A DNA stretch of 64,000 nt from Umezawaea sp036375055 (GTDB lineage Bacteria > Actinomycetota > Actinomycetes > Mycobacteriales > Pseudonocardiaceae), in assembly GCF_036375055.1 (NCBI RefSeq), contig NZ_DASUSQ010000064.1:1-64000 (forward strand), given 5' to 3'. The position numbers and the translations under genes are program-made. Numbering within the stretch: the first letter of the stretch is position 1; every line of letters starts with the position of its first letter. Shown here piece by piece: positions 34,895 to 43,094 of the stretch. Under the pieces are notes generated by a model, which saw nothing but the letters and a program-made list of their open reading frames with translations, did not search any database and had not been told where the DNA came from.

Positions 34895-35649
34895 CTCTCG
34901 TTCGTGCGCACGGGGTGCGGAAGTCCTACGGGTCCACCGAGGTCCTCAAGGGCGTCGACCTGACCGTCGACGAGGGCCAGGTCGTGTGCCTGCTCGGGCC
35001 GTCCGGCGCGGGCAAGAGCACGTTCCTGCGGTGCGTGAACCACCTGGAGACGATCGACGCCGGTCGGATCTGGGTCGCGGGGCACCCCGTCGGGTTCGTG
35101 CTCAAGGGCGGGAAGCTGCACGAGCTGCCCGAGCGCGAGGTGGCCACGCAGCGGCGGGACATCGGCATGGTGTTCCAGCGGTTCAACCTGTTCCCGCACC
35201 GCACCGCGCTGGAGAACGTGACCGAGGGGCCGATCCAGGTCCTGGGCCGTCCGCGCAAGGAGGCCGAGCGGGAGGCGCTGGAGCTGCTGACCCGCGTCGG
35301 GCTCGGCGACCGCGGCGGCGCGTACCCGCGCGAGCTGTCCGGCGGGCAGCAGCAGCGGGTCGCCATCGCCCGTGCGCTGGCGATGAAGCCGAAGGTCATG
35401 CTGTTCGACGAGCCGACCTCGGCGCTGGACCCCGAGCTGGTGGGGGAGGTGCTCGACGTGATGGTGGCGCTGGCCCGCGACGGGATGACCATGATCGTGG
35501 TGACCCACGAGGTGGGGTTCGCCCGCGAGGTCGCCGACCACGTCGCCTTCATGGTGGACGGCGCGATCGTCGAATCCGGGACGGCTCGGGAGGTGTTGGA
35601 CAATCCGCGACATCAACGCACGCGCCAGTTCCTCGCAAAGGTGCTCTAG
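34891..35649 (+). CDS. Polar amino-acid ABC transporter ATP-binding protein
   Basis: ATPase of 252 aa of the GlnQ/HisP type, driving the importer. Walker A GPSGAGKS (about 37-44), Q-loop in GMVFQRFNLFPH, signature LSGGQQQRVAIARAL, Walker B VMLFDEPTSALDP and the switch histidine in VVTHEVGFA are all intact. An insertion near 75-85 (VGFVLKGGKLHELPE) is slightly longer than in GlnQ, as in some histidine/arginine-type ATPases. It starts at the GTG overlapping the permease stop; the next gene begins directly after its stop codon. Confidence 0.95.
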   Translation: MTLVRAHGVRKSYGSTEVLKGVDLTVDEGQVVCLLGPSGAGKSTFLRCVNHLETIDAGRIWVAGHPVGFVLKGGKLHELPEREVATQRRDIGMVFQRFNLFPHRTALENVTEGPIQVLGRPRKEAEREALELLTRVGLGDRGGAYPRELSGGQQQRVAIARALAMKPKVMLFDEPTSALDPELVGEVLDVMVALARDGMTMIVVTHEVGFAREVADHVAFMVDGAIVESGTAREVLDNPRHQRTRQFLAKVL

Positions 35650-37386
35650 GTGACTACTCGGCTCCCCGCCTCCTACCTGGTCCAGTTCCACGAGCCGGAG
35701 GGGTACCTGGACTTCGGGCGGTTCGGGCCGCCCTCGCACGCCGTGGTCGACACCTCCACGCGGTTGCTGGAGGCGTCCGCCTCGGCCGGTCCATCCACTG
35801 TGGACGATCTGATGCGGCAGGAGCTGCGGGCCAAGGCGGCCGCGGCCCGGCTGTGCCGCAGCGACACCGACCACGTGACGCTGCTGCCCAACACCAGCAC
35901 CGGCCTGTTCCAGGTCGCCCTCGGGGTGACCGGTCAGGTCGTGGTGTCCGCGGCGGAGTTCCCGGCCAACACCTACCCGTGGCAGCGGGCCTGCCGCGCC
36001 GAGGTGCGGTGGATGCGGCCTCCGCGCGGCTGGGTGACGCCCTCCGCCGTGCGCGACGCGCTGACCCCGGAGACCACCGCCGTGTCGGTGAGCGCGGTGG
36101 ACTTCCGCACCGGCTACCGGGCCGATCTCGCCGCGCTGCGCGAGGTGGTCGGGGACCGGCTGCTGGTCGTGGACGGCATCCAGGGCTTCGGCGTCGTCGA
36201 CGAACCGTGGGAGGTCGCCGACGTGCTCGTCGTCGGCGGGCAGAAGTGGCTGCGCGCCGGGTGGTCCACCGGGTTCATGGTGCTGTCGGACCGGGCGCTG
36301 GAGCGGCTGGTCCCGACGGTGTCCGGGTGGACCGGGGCGTTGGACGCCGGGCTGTTCGACGACGACGTGCACCCGGTGGCCGAGGGAGCCGCCGGGTGGT
36401 CGATCACGAACCTCAGCCCGATCGCCGCCGGTGCCCTGGGGCACGCGCTGGAACTGGTGGAACTCGGCGGCGTGCAGGCCATCGGCGCCCGGATCGCGGA
36501 GCGGTTGGACGAGGTGACCGAGGCCGTTCACGCGGCGGGAGGCGAGGTCGTGTCGGCGCGGGACCGCCGCGCCGGGATCCTGGCCTTCACCGTGCCGGAG
36601 CACCCCGCCTCCGTCGTCGGCGCGGCGCTGGTCGACGCCGGGGTCACCGCCACCGTGCGGCCGGAGCACGTGCGGATCACCCCGCACGCGTCCACGACAC
36701 CGGAGACGATCGCCCGGTTCACCGCCGCGCTGCGCGGTGTCCGGCGGCCGGTGCCGCCGATCGCCCACGCGGTCGAGCAGGTGTCCGGCGGGTCGGACGT
36801 GCTGGCCGCGCTGGTGCCCACCGTCAACAGCCTCGCCGCCGCGCTGGGGGCCGGGACCGAGGTCGTGCTGCACGACCTCGGCGCGCTGCCCAACTCGATC
36901 GTGGCCATCGCCGGTGACCTGACCGGGCGCGAGGTCGGCGGACCGATGACCGACCTGCTGCTGGGTCTGGTGCGCCGGGGGACCACCCAGGACCTGACGA
37001 ACTACGAGACCTACGCGCCGGACGGGCGGGTGATCCGGTCGTCCACGGTGTTCCTGCGAGACTCGGACGGCGTGGCCGTCGGGTGCCTGTGCGTGAACAG
37101 CGACCAGGCCGTCGCCGGTCGCGTCGAGCGGGTGGTGGAGACGTTCCCCGGTGACGTGGACACGTTGCAGCGCCTGCTGGTCGAGCGCGCGGTGGCCGAC
37201 GTGGACGTGCCGGTGCCGCTGATGAAGAAGGTGCACAAGTCGACCGTGGTGCGGGTGCTGGACGACGCCGGGTACTTCCTCATCAAGGACTCCGTCGACC
37301 ACCTGGCCGGGGCGCTGGACGTCACCCGGTACACGATCTACAACTACCTCAACGAGATCCGGGGTACCGCGAAGGCGGGCGGGTGA
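35650..37386 (+). CDS. Class V aminotransferase fused to YheO/DauR-type PAS-HTH regulator
   Basis: A 578-aa two-part protein. Residues 1-365 form a class V (fold type I) PLP enzyme domain: LLPNTSTGLFQVALG (phosphate cup), VVDGIQGFG with Asp175 for the pyridine nitrogen, GGQKWLRAGWSTGF with Lys199 as Schiff-base lysine, and a small domain ending VRPEHVRITPHASTTPETIA. Residues about 375-490 resemble the YheO PAS-like domain (VLHDLGALPNSIVAIAGDLT), and 515-575 the DauR-type HTH (STVVRVLDDAGYFLIKDSVD, then LDVTRYTIYNYL). MocR/GabR regulators join a GntR HTH to a class I aminotransferase; this is a different pair in the opposite order. Directly after the importer ATPase, it probably senses the imported amino acid as a PLP adduct. 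Frame and length are intact. Confidence 0.87.
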   Translation: MTTRLPASYLVQFHEPEGYLDFGRFGPPSHAVVDTSTRLLEASASAGPSTVDDLMRQELRAKAAAARLCRSDTDHVTLLPNTSTGLFQVALGVTGQVVVSAAEFPANTYPWQRACRAEVRWMRPPRGWVTPSAVRDALTPETTAVSVSAVDFRTGYRADLAALREVVGDRLLVVDGIQGFGVVDEPWEVADVLVVGGQKWLRAGWSTGFMVLSDRALERLVPTVSGWTGALDAGLFDDDVHPVAEGAAGWSITNLSPIAAGALGHALELVELGGVQAIGARIAERLDEVTEAVHAAGGEVVSARDRRAGILAFTVPEHPASVVGAALVDAGVTATVRPEHVRITPHASTTPETIARFTAALRGVRRPVPPIAHAVEQVSGGSDVLAALVPTVNSLAAALGAGTEVVLHDLGALPNSIVAIAGDLTGREVGGPMTDLLLGLVRRGTTQDLTNYETYAPDGRVIRSSTVFLRDSDGVAVGCLCVNSDQAVAGRVERVVETFPGDVDTLQRLLVERAVADVDVPVPLMKKVHKSTVVRVLDDAGYFLIKDSVDHLAGALDVTRYTIYNYLNEIRGTAKAGG

Positions 37387-38176
37387 GCACGGGGCCGGGC
37401 GCTCCGACGCCCGGCCCCGCACGGCCCTCGACCAGGGAGCGGAGCCCCGGAGTGGGCGCCAGACCCAGGTTCGCGCGGAGGAGGCGGCTGAACCGGGTGA
37501 ACGCGTGCACCGCCTCGGACTGGTTGCCCTCCGCCAGGTGGACGCGGATGAGGGCCGCGTGAGCGCTCTCCCGCAACGGGTCGGCCCGCACCACGGCGCC
37601 CGCCGCGGCCGTGGCGTCACCGAAGCGCCTCGCCTCGACCAGGCCGTCCACCACCGCTTCCAGCGCGTGGAGCCGGAGTTGGCGCCAGTCCTCGGCTTCG
37701 ACGAGGACCCACTCGTCGTACCAGAGCGGGAGCAACTCCGACGACAGGGTGGCGACCGCCTCCACACCCAGGTCCGCCGCCGCGTGCGGGCCCGCGTCGA
37801 GCAGGCGGTGGGCGAGCGCCCGCGCGTCGTGCAGGTCGACCGTGACCCCTGGGGCGAGTTCCAGGCTCGACGGGGTGATCAGCAGCGTCCGCCTGCCCGC
37901 GTCGTTCATCCGGATCAACGTCGACCTCAGGGCGGCGTAGGCGTGCCCCTCGGACGAGTTCGTCCACAGCGAACCCGCCACGAGCAGCCTCCCCACCGCT
38001 CGGTGGTGCAACGCCGTGAACGCGAGCAGGCGCTCCGCTCCTCCGGAGACGGGAACGGCCCCGGTGCTCCCGGTGAGCTGGAACCCGTCGAGGAGGGTGA
38101 CGCGCAAGCCCGTCGCGGTGGGTGGGTTCGGCGCCGACACCGGTGTGGTGTCGAGCAGATCCGAAAGGATGATCAC
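37349..38176 (-). CDS. SARP/BTAD-family transcriptional regulator
   Basis: Streptomyces antibiotic regulatory protein-type regulator of about 275 aa. The start is uncertain: I use the GTG at 38176, and an in-frame start at 38215 adds 13 residues; neither has a strong ribosome site. An OmpR-like winged helix (about 20-110) begins LRVTLLDGFQL and has RLLAFTALHHRAVGRLLVAG. The helical BTAD domain follows (about 112-255), with VDLHDARALAHRLL and HAALIRVHLAEGNQSEAVHA. There is no ATPase domain. Such regulators activate secondary-metabolite or stress operons, but no biosynthetic cluster is adjacent. The 3' end overlaps the aminotransferase gene tail to tail by 38 bp. Confidence 0.85.
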   Translation of the reverse strand: MIILSDLLDTTPVSAPNPPTATGLRVTLLDGFQLTGSTGAVPVSGGAERLLAFTALHHRAVGRLLVAGSLWTNSSEGHAYAALRSTLIRMNDAGRRTLLITPSSLELAPGVTVDLHDARALAHRLLDAGPHAAADLGVEAVATLSSELLPLWYDEWVLVEAEDWRQLRLHALEAVVDGLVEARRFGDATAAAGAVVRADPLRESAHAALIRVHLAEGNQSEAVHAFTRFSRLLRANLGLAPTPGLRSLVEGRAGPGVGAPGPVLTRPPSRYPGSR

Positions 38177-38384
38177 GGGAGAGCCCTTCGACTTCGCCCC
38201 GCACGTCCTGCGCACCCGCTGCCGAAGTCGGAGCCTGCTGGGACCGGACCGCCTGATGGCCTCTTCCGATCACGCTACCAGCCTGGGTGTGGTGGGCGAC
38301 CTCGGTTCACGAAAGCCTTGCCAGCTCTCGAATCCGGCACGCGTGGTGGTCGGGTGCGCGCCGTTCAAACCACTCGTTCAGGGG

Positions 38385-38423
38385 TCCGCTCCGCCACCCC
38401 GTGGTAAGGGGTGGCGGAGCGGA
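38385..38423 (-). terminator. Strong hairpin after the RTX gene
   Basis: A perfect 16-bp stem (38385-38400 with 38408-38423) and 7-nt loop, about 40 bp beyond the stop codon of the minus-strand RTX protein gene. Confidence 0.75.
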
Positions 38424-38463
38424 TCCGCCTTCCGAGGTCTGGTCGTCCTCGCGCGGGCGGGCG

Positions 38464-38931
38464 CTACGACTCGCAGCTGTCGCGAAGGTCCGGGGGCACG
38501 CCGACGGGGCCGCAGGAGTCGGTGTCGACACCGCCGTTGAGGGTGTCCTCGGCGGAGTCGGTGCCGGGGCCCCTGAGCCTGTCGTTGCCCGCGGAGCCGG
38601 ACAGGGTGTCGATCCCGAGGCCGCCGTTGAGGATGTCGTCGCCCACCCCGCCGGTGAGCGTGTCGTTGCCGTCGCCGCCGTGGATCGTGTCGGCCGAGGA
38701 CGTTCCGGTCACGGTGTCGTTGCCGCCGTAGCCGTAGACGGTCTTCCCGGGGCTGGCACCCGTGCAGTCGATCGTGTCGTTCCCGCCGGAGCCGTGCACG
38801 GTGGTGTCCGTCTGCGTCACGCCCGGACCGATCACGCACGGGGAGGCCGCCGATGCGCTGCCCGCTCCCGCGACACCGCCCAGCACGATGACTCCGGCGG
38901 CCAGGATCGGGTAGAGCTGTCGAATTCGCAC
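38464..38931 (-). CDS. Secreted RTX-type calcium-binding protein
   Basis: Exported protein of 155 aa. The GTG at 38931 has GGAG 8 nt upstream; signal peptide ending GSASA (about residue 30). The mature part has at least five hemolysin-type repeats of the GGxGxDxU form (GSGGNDTIDC, GYGGNDTVTG, GGDGNDTLTG, GVGDDILNGG, SAGNDRLRG), enough for one parallel beta-roll. Paired cysteines at both ends suggest disulfides. With so few repeats and no enzyme domain it is probably a small calcium-stabilised wall or matrix protein. Confidence 0.88.
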   Translation of the reverse strand: MRIRQLYPILAAGVIVLGGVAGAGSASAASPCVIGPGVTQTDTTVHGSGGNDTIDCTGASPGKTVYGYGGNDTVTGTSSADTIHGGDGNDTLTGGVGDDILNGGLGIDTLSGSAGNDRLRGPGTDSAEDTLNGGVDTDSCGPVGVPPDLRDSCES

Positions 38932-39377
38932 TGTGGTTCTCCGTTTCGAGTTCGGAATTTCGGATGAGCACATCGTGCGATACGTGGCGTTACCGGTGCG
39001 TGACGCGGTGTGGTTGCCGTGGGACGAGGGGTGGGTTTTCCGCTTACCTGAATTCGATTCGCTCTTTTCGGGGTGGTCGAAATCGAATTCCCGGCGCGGG
39101 TCGACCGCGGTCCGAGTGGTCGGGTATGGCGGCTGACGTGCGGTGGGGCCATGAGGGAGCGGCCCTGGTAGGTGCGGCCATTTGGGCTACAAACGCCCCG
39201 ATCAATTCATCGCGGGTATAGCGTGGAATGTGTTCCCGAACCCCGGTGGCGCGCTACTCCCGCACTAGCTCACCAGCTCGTTCGAATTGTGCTGGTGCAT
39301 GCGCGCGCTATCCGCGTTCACGCAGTCTGTGCGCCGCACAGACCATCCTCAACCGTGCTCCAGGAAATGAAGCCGTC
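38932..39377. other. Divergent intergenic region, no gene seen
   Basis: These 446 bp separate the RTX gene and the secreted beta-helix gene, transcribed away from each other. The GC content is lower than average around 38940-39100 and 39180-39240. Short open frames cross it but none has a ribosome site. It presumably holds both promoters. Confidence 0.5.
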
Positions 39378-40250
39378 ATGCGTCGAATCCGTACAGTTCT
39401 GCTCCGGGCAATGTTCGGCACGACCGTCGTGGTGGGGGGACTGGTCGCCTTGCCCCAGGCGGCGCAGGCCGTCACGATCCCGGTGGCGTGCAGCGAGAAC
39501 GCGCTGGTCGCAGCCGTCACCCTGGCCAACTCCACCCCCGCCGCGGACACCCTCGTCCTCGCCGGGGGCTGCACCTACGGCATGACCACCAGCCACGGCG
39601 GCGCCGCGAACGCGTTGCCGGTCATCACCACCCCGATCGAGATGGTCGGGCCCGCCACCGTCACGAACGCCTCACTGCTGCGCCTCGGGTTGTTCCGGAT
39701 CGCCGAGGTCGGCCCGACCGGCAGCCTCACCCTCACCACCGGGGTCGCGTTCACCAACGGCAACGTGCTCGGCGACGGCGGCGGCATCCTCAACCACGGT
39801 GCCGTCACCCTCACCGGGAGCACCTTGACCGGCAACACCGCGTTGGGCGACGGCGGCGGACTCGCCAACGCGGACACCCCGTCCGGCACCGCGCCCGCCG
39901 CGACGTTCACCAACAGCCCGGTGTCCGGCAACACCACCCTGCTCGGCGACGGCGGAGGCATCTACAACGGCCTCCGCGGCACGCTGACCGTCACCGGGGT
40001 CGCGGGCAGCCCCCTGTTCATCACCGGCAACACGGCGGGCAGGGGCGGCGGCATCTCCGCGATCAACTCCACCGCGACGACCCTGACCCAGACCGCCGTG
40101 ACCAGCAACCACGCGCTGCTGCTCGTGGGCGCCTCCGGCGGCGTCCACCGCCAGGGCGGCACGATGACCACCACCGACACCCCCATCACCGCCAACACCC
40201 CGAACAACTGCGTCGGCAGCACCCCGGCCGTCCCCAACTGCACCGGCTGA
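39378..40250 (+). CDS. Secreted Gly-rich beta-helix (Pmp-like) protein
   Basis: Exported protein of 290 aa from the ATG at 39378, with a signal peptide ending AAQA (about 31). The mature chain repeats short strands with GGGI/GNT turns: LGDGGGILNHGAVTLTGSTL, NTALGDGGGLAN, NTTLLGDGGGIYNG, NTAGRGGGISAI. This GGG-I/L-N pattern is that of polymorphic-outer-membrane-protein-like beta-helices, also common in actinobacterial wall proteins. Two cysteine pairs (near 38/65 and near the C-terminus) may close the ends. No catalytic site is recognisable. Adjacent secreted RTX and beta-helix genes suggest a surface or matrix locus. Confidence 0.83.
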   Translation: MRRIRTVLLRAMFGTTVVVGGLVALPQAAQAVTIPVACSENALVAAVTLANSTPAADTLVLAGGCTYGMTTSHGGAANALPVITTPIEMVGPATVTNASLLRLGLFRIAEVGPTGSLTLTTGVAFTNGNVLGDGGGILNHGAVTLTGSTLTGNTALGDGGGLANADTPSGTAPAATFTNSPVSGNTTLLGDGGGIYNGLRGTLTVTGVAGSPLFITGNTAGRGGGISAINSTATTLTQTAVTSNHALLLVGASGGVHRQGGTMTTTDTPITANTPNNCVGSTPAVPNCTG

Positions 40251-40255
40251 CCCCG

Positions 40256-40289
40256 CGCCGCTGTGCCGGCCCCGACCGGCACAGCGGCG
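40256..40289 (+). terminator. Hairpin between beta-helix and synthetase-like genes
   Basis: A perfect 14-bp stem (40256-40269 with 40276-40289) and 6-nt loop, 5 bp after the beta-helix stop codon and 16 bp before the end of the convergent gene. Confidence 0.75.
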
Positions 40290-40304
40290 TTCGTCGGTGT
40301 CGGG

Positions 40305-41360
40305 TCAGCGGGTCGTCCAGTGGCCTGCCGTGCCCCGGTGCACCGCCTCGTGGACGGCGTCCCTGGCCCGGTTCGCCTCGTCGTCGGACAGCGTGCGGCT
40401 CAGGTCTCGGAGGACGATCCTCAGCAGCACGTTCTTCTGACCCGGTAGCGCCCCCAACCTCGCCGCGGCCGACGGCGGCAACTCCTCGACCGGGGTCTCC
40501 GACAGCACCTCGATCTCCTCCGCCAGATCGCCGATGGCCGTGCGCACCTGGTCGCCGAGGGTCTCGTCATCCGCCTGCTCGTCCACCGCGACGGACAGGT
40601 CCCGCACCACCGGTGGGTGCCTGGAGACCTGGCGGTACGGGGTGAGGTCCAGCATCTGGTCGGCGATCCTCGGGTCGGTCGCCGAGAGCAGCCTGATGTC
40701 GGTGATGCCCTTGCGGAGCATCAGGAGCCGGTCCAGGCCAAGGCCCAGCGCGATGCCCGTGACGGTGGTCGGCAGGCCCGCCCCGTCCAGTACGTGCCTC
40801 GCCGCGAGACCGCACTCGGCCACCTCCAGCCACCGGCCGTCCAGGAGGACGTCCACCTGGCTGCCGTTCTCGGTGTACGGGTGGGTGGCCGGGACCAGGC
40901 GCAGGGTGGCGTCGGGCAGCGCGCCCCTGATCGCGGTGACGACCAGGTCGTCCAGGTCCCGCGGTGTGCGGCTGATGCGCCACAGGTCGAGCTGGTGCGG
41001 GGTGCCGGTGTGCAGGCGGTCCACCGCGTCCCTGCGGTAGACCGCGCCCACGCACGCCAGGAGGACGTCGTCCCAGGTGTCGCCTTCGGCCGCCAGTCGC
41101 CTGAGCGACGAGGGGATCATGGCGCTGGCGTGGCTGCGGAGCACCCGTTCGGCGTCGACGTACCTGGTGTAGCGCGCGTCCCTGGTGATGGCGTCCGGCG
41201 GGTAGCCGAGGTTGGTGTAGTTGTCGGCGATCGTGGTGACCGGGTCTTCGCGGACCACGCGCAGGTCGGCGGTGGTCCTGGTCGCCGCGAGGACGTCGTC
41301 CACGATCAGTTGGACGGCGTGCTCGCCCTGTGCGGGGTCGCTGAGGTCGCGAGGGAGCAT
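40305..41360 (-). CDS. PheS-like class II synthetase homologue with FDX-ACB-like domain
   Basis: Protein of 351 aa resembling a phenylalanyl-tRNA synthetase alpha-type catalytic core (1-245) joined to an anticodon-binding FDX-ACB-like domain (about 255-351, starting VSRHPPVVRDLSVAVDEQ). Class II motif 2 is recognisable around DAVDRLHTGTPHQLDLWRIS, and motif 3 in GIALGLGLDRLLMLRKGI. The coiled-coil tRNA-binding arm of true PheS is missing and there is no PheT. The layout is like monomeric mitochondrial PheRS and the PheS-related ligases reported from some actinobacterial biosynthetic clusters (SrmL type). It could aminoacylate tRNA, charge an amino acid for another pathway, or resist an inhibitor; I cannot decide. 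It is a single gene. Confidence 0.78.
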   Translation of the reverse strand: MLPRDLSDPAQGEHAVQLIVDDVLAATRTTADLRVVREDPVTTIADNYTNLGYPPDAITRDARYTRYVDAERVLRSHASAMIPSSLRRLAAEGDTWDDVLLACVGAVYRRDAVDRLHTGTPHQLDLWRISRTPRDLDDLVVTAIRGALPDATLRLVPATHPYTENGSQVDVLLDGRWLEVAECGLAARHVLDGAGLPTTVTGIALGLGLDRLLMLRKGITDIRLLSATDPRIADQMLDLTPYRQVSRHPPVVRDLSVAVDEQADDETLGDQVRTAIGDLAEEIEVLSETPVEELPPSAAARLGALPGQKNVLLRIVLRDLSRTLSDDEANRARDAVHEAVHRGTAGHWTTR

Positions 41361-41538
41361 GGTGGGTCCTGTTCGGTGGGGTGGACGGGCGGGGGACTCC
41401 CCTCGGCCGGTCCGTCACCGGGTACGTGTCAGCGCGCGCTGAGGACCCCGGCGACCGGTGCTACCGGCCGGGGGTGGGTAAATCGGCGCGTCACGTGCAC
41501 GTGCCAACCGTAGCAGCGGGATCAAGCATGATGTGCGC

Positions 41539-41931
41539 ATGCTGACGAACAAGGGCGCCGACTTCGAGGAGTTCTGGGCCGAGCGCCACCTGTGCACGCT
41601 GACCACCGTGCGCGCCGACGGGACGCCGCACGTCGTGCCCGTGGGGGTGACGGTGGACGCGGAGGCCGGTGTGGCGCGGGTCATCACCTCCGGTGCCTCG
41701 CACAAGGTCCGGCACGTCCTCGCCGGTGGCGAGGCGGGCGTTCCGGCCGCCGTGTGCCAGGTGGACGGTCGTCGGTGGTCGACGTTGGAGGGGCGTGCCG
41801 TGGTTCGGCACGAACCCGAGGTGGTGGCCGACGCCGAACGGCGCTACGCGGCCCGCTACCGGACGCCGCGGGTGAACCCGCAGCGCGTGGTGATCGAGAT
41901 CAAGGTCACCCGAGCGCTGGGGACCGTGTGA
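41539..41931 (+). CDS. PPOX-class, probably F420-dependent oxidoreductase
   Basis: Split-barrel flavin/F420-binding protein of 130 aa, from the ATG at 41539 (a GTG two codons earlier is possible). The pattern AERHLCTLTTVRADGTPHVV followed by VITSGASHKVRHVLAGGE and RVNPQRVVIEIKV is typical of small F420-dependent PPOX proteins. In M. tuberculosis the F420-dependent biliverdin reductase Rv2074 lies beside cobL-cobM-cobK. Here the gene directly precedes cobL and shares a GTGA overlap with it. Tetrapyrrole reduction is therefore the leading idea, by analogy. Confidence 0.83.
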   Translation: MLTNKGADFEEFWAERHLCTLTTVRADGTPHVVPVGVTVDAEAGVARVITSGASHKVRHVLAGGEAGVPAAVCQVDGRRWSTLEGRAVVRHEPEVVADAERRYAARYRTPRVNPQRVVIEIKVTRALGTV

Positions 41932-43094
41932 TCGCGGTCGTCGGCATCGGCGTCGACGGGTGGGAAGGGCTGTCGCCCGCCGCCCGTGACGAGATTGAGG
42001 CCGCACAGGTGCTGATGGGCGACGCCCGGCAGTTGGAGATGGTGCCGGGCGACTTCGAGCGGGTCACGTGGCCGTCGCCGATGCTGCCCGCGCTGCCGGG
42101 GCTGTTCGAGGCGCACCGGCACCGGACGGTGTGCGTGCTGGCCAGCGGTGATCCGCTGCACCACGGGATCGGGTCGACGTTGATCCGCTTGCTGGGCGCC
42201 GACCGGGTGCGCATCGTGCCGCACCCGTCGTCCGTCTCGCTGGCGTGCGCCCGGCTCGGGTGGGCCGTCGACGACGTCGAGGTGGTCAGCACGGTCGGCA
42301 AGCCGGTCGAACTGCTGCACCCCGTGCTGCACCCCGGTCGCCGGGTGCTCGTGCTGGGGTCCACGCCATCGGCGGTCGCCGACCTGCTCGCGGCTCGCGG
42401 CTACGGCGACAGCGTCGTCACGGTGCTGGAACGCCTTGGCGGGCCTCGGGAACGGGTTCACCACGATCTGTCCTCTGTGGACTCACTGCACGTGCTGGCG
42501 ATCGAGGTCGTCGGTACCGCCGTCCAGCCGCGGGTGCCGGGACTGCCCGAGTCCGCCTACGAGCACGACGGCCAGATCACCAAGCGCGAGGTGCGGGCCG
42601 TGACGCTGGCGCAGCTCGCCCCGGTGCCCGGTCAGCTCCTGTGGGACGTCGGAGCGGGCGCGGGCAGCATCGCGGTCGAGTGGGCCCGCGTGCACCCCGC
42701 GTGCCGGGCGATCGGGATCGAGCACCACCCCGAGCGGGCCGAGCGGATCGGCCGCAACGCGCGGAACCTGGGCGTGCCGGGCGTGCGCGTCGTCGTCGGC
42801 AAGGCCCCGGAGGCGCTGGTGGGCTTGGAACGCCCGTCCGCGGTGTTCATCGGTGGAGGTCTCACCGTGCCCGGTGTCGTGGAGGCGTGCTGGGAGGCCC
42901 TGCTGCCGGGTGGCAGGCTCGTGGTCAACGCCGTGACGATGGAGTCCGAGGCCGTTGTCGCCGCGTGGCACCCGAGGCTGGGCGGCGACCTGACCCGGAT
43001 CGCGATCAACCGGGGCTCGCCGGTCGGCGGGTTCACCGGCTGGCGCCCGCACATGCCGGTCACCACGTGGGCCGTGACGAAGGAGACCGAGTGA
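41928..43094 (+). CDS. cobL: Precorrin-6Y C5,15-methyltransferase (decarboxylating)
   Basis: Fused CbiE/CbiT enzyme of 388 aa that methylates C5 and C15 and removes the acetate carboxyl in aerobic cobalamin synthesis. The CbiE half (1-200) opens AVVGIGVDGWEGL and has VLASGDPLHHGIGSTL. The CbiT half (about 220-388) has the SAM motif LLWDVGAGAGSIAVEWAR and the start VPGLPESAYEHDGQITKREV. The order and size match the usual two-domain enzyme. It starts at the GTG overlapping the PPOX stop codon and is coupled to cobM by another GTGA overlap. Confidence 0.95.
   Translation: MIAVVGIGVDGWEGLSPAARDEIEAAQVLMGDARQLEMVPGDFERVTWPSPMLPALPGLFEAHRHRTVCVLASGDPLHHGIGSTLIRLLGADRVRIVPHPSSVSLACARLGWAVDDVEVVSTVGKPVELLHPVLHPGRRVLVLGSTPSAVADLLAARGYGDSVVTVLERLGGPRERVHHDLSSVDSLHVLAIEVVGTAVQPRVPGLPESAYEHDGQITKREVRAVTLAQLAPVPGQLLWDVGAGAGSIAVEWARVHPACRAIGIEHHPERAERIGRNARNLGVPGVRVVVGKAPEALVGLERPSAVFIGGGLTVPGVVEACWEALLPGGRLVVNAVTMESEAVVAAWHPRLGGDLTRIAINRGSPVGGFTGWRPHMPVTTWAVTKETE

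Noticed and set aside
34873..37767. A 964-codon open frame on the minus strand
   Set aside because: It lies antisense to the importer ATPase and aminotransferase-regulator genes, whose motifs are intact. Its product is His/Arg/Gly/Asp-rich without domains, a common artefact of high GC.
41429..41442. Perfect palindrome TCAGCGCGCGCTGA upstream of the PheS-like gene
   Set aside because: Mostly CG alternation, likely by chance in this base composition; no second copy or promoter linked to it.
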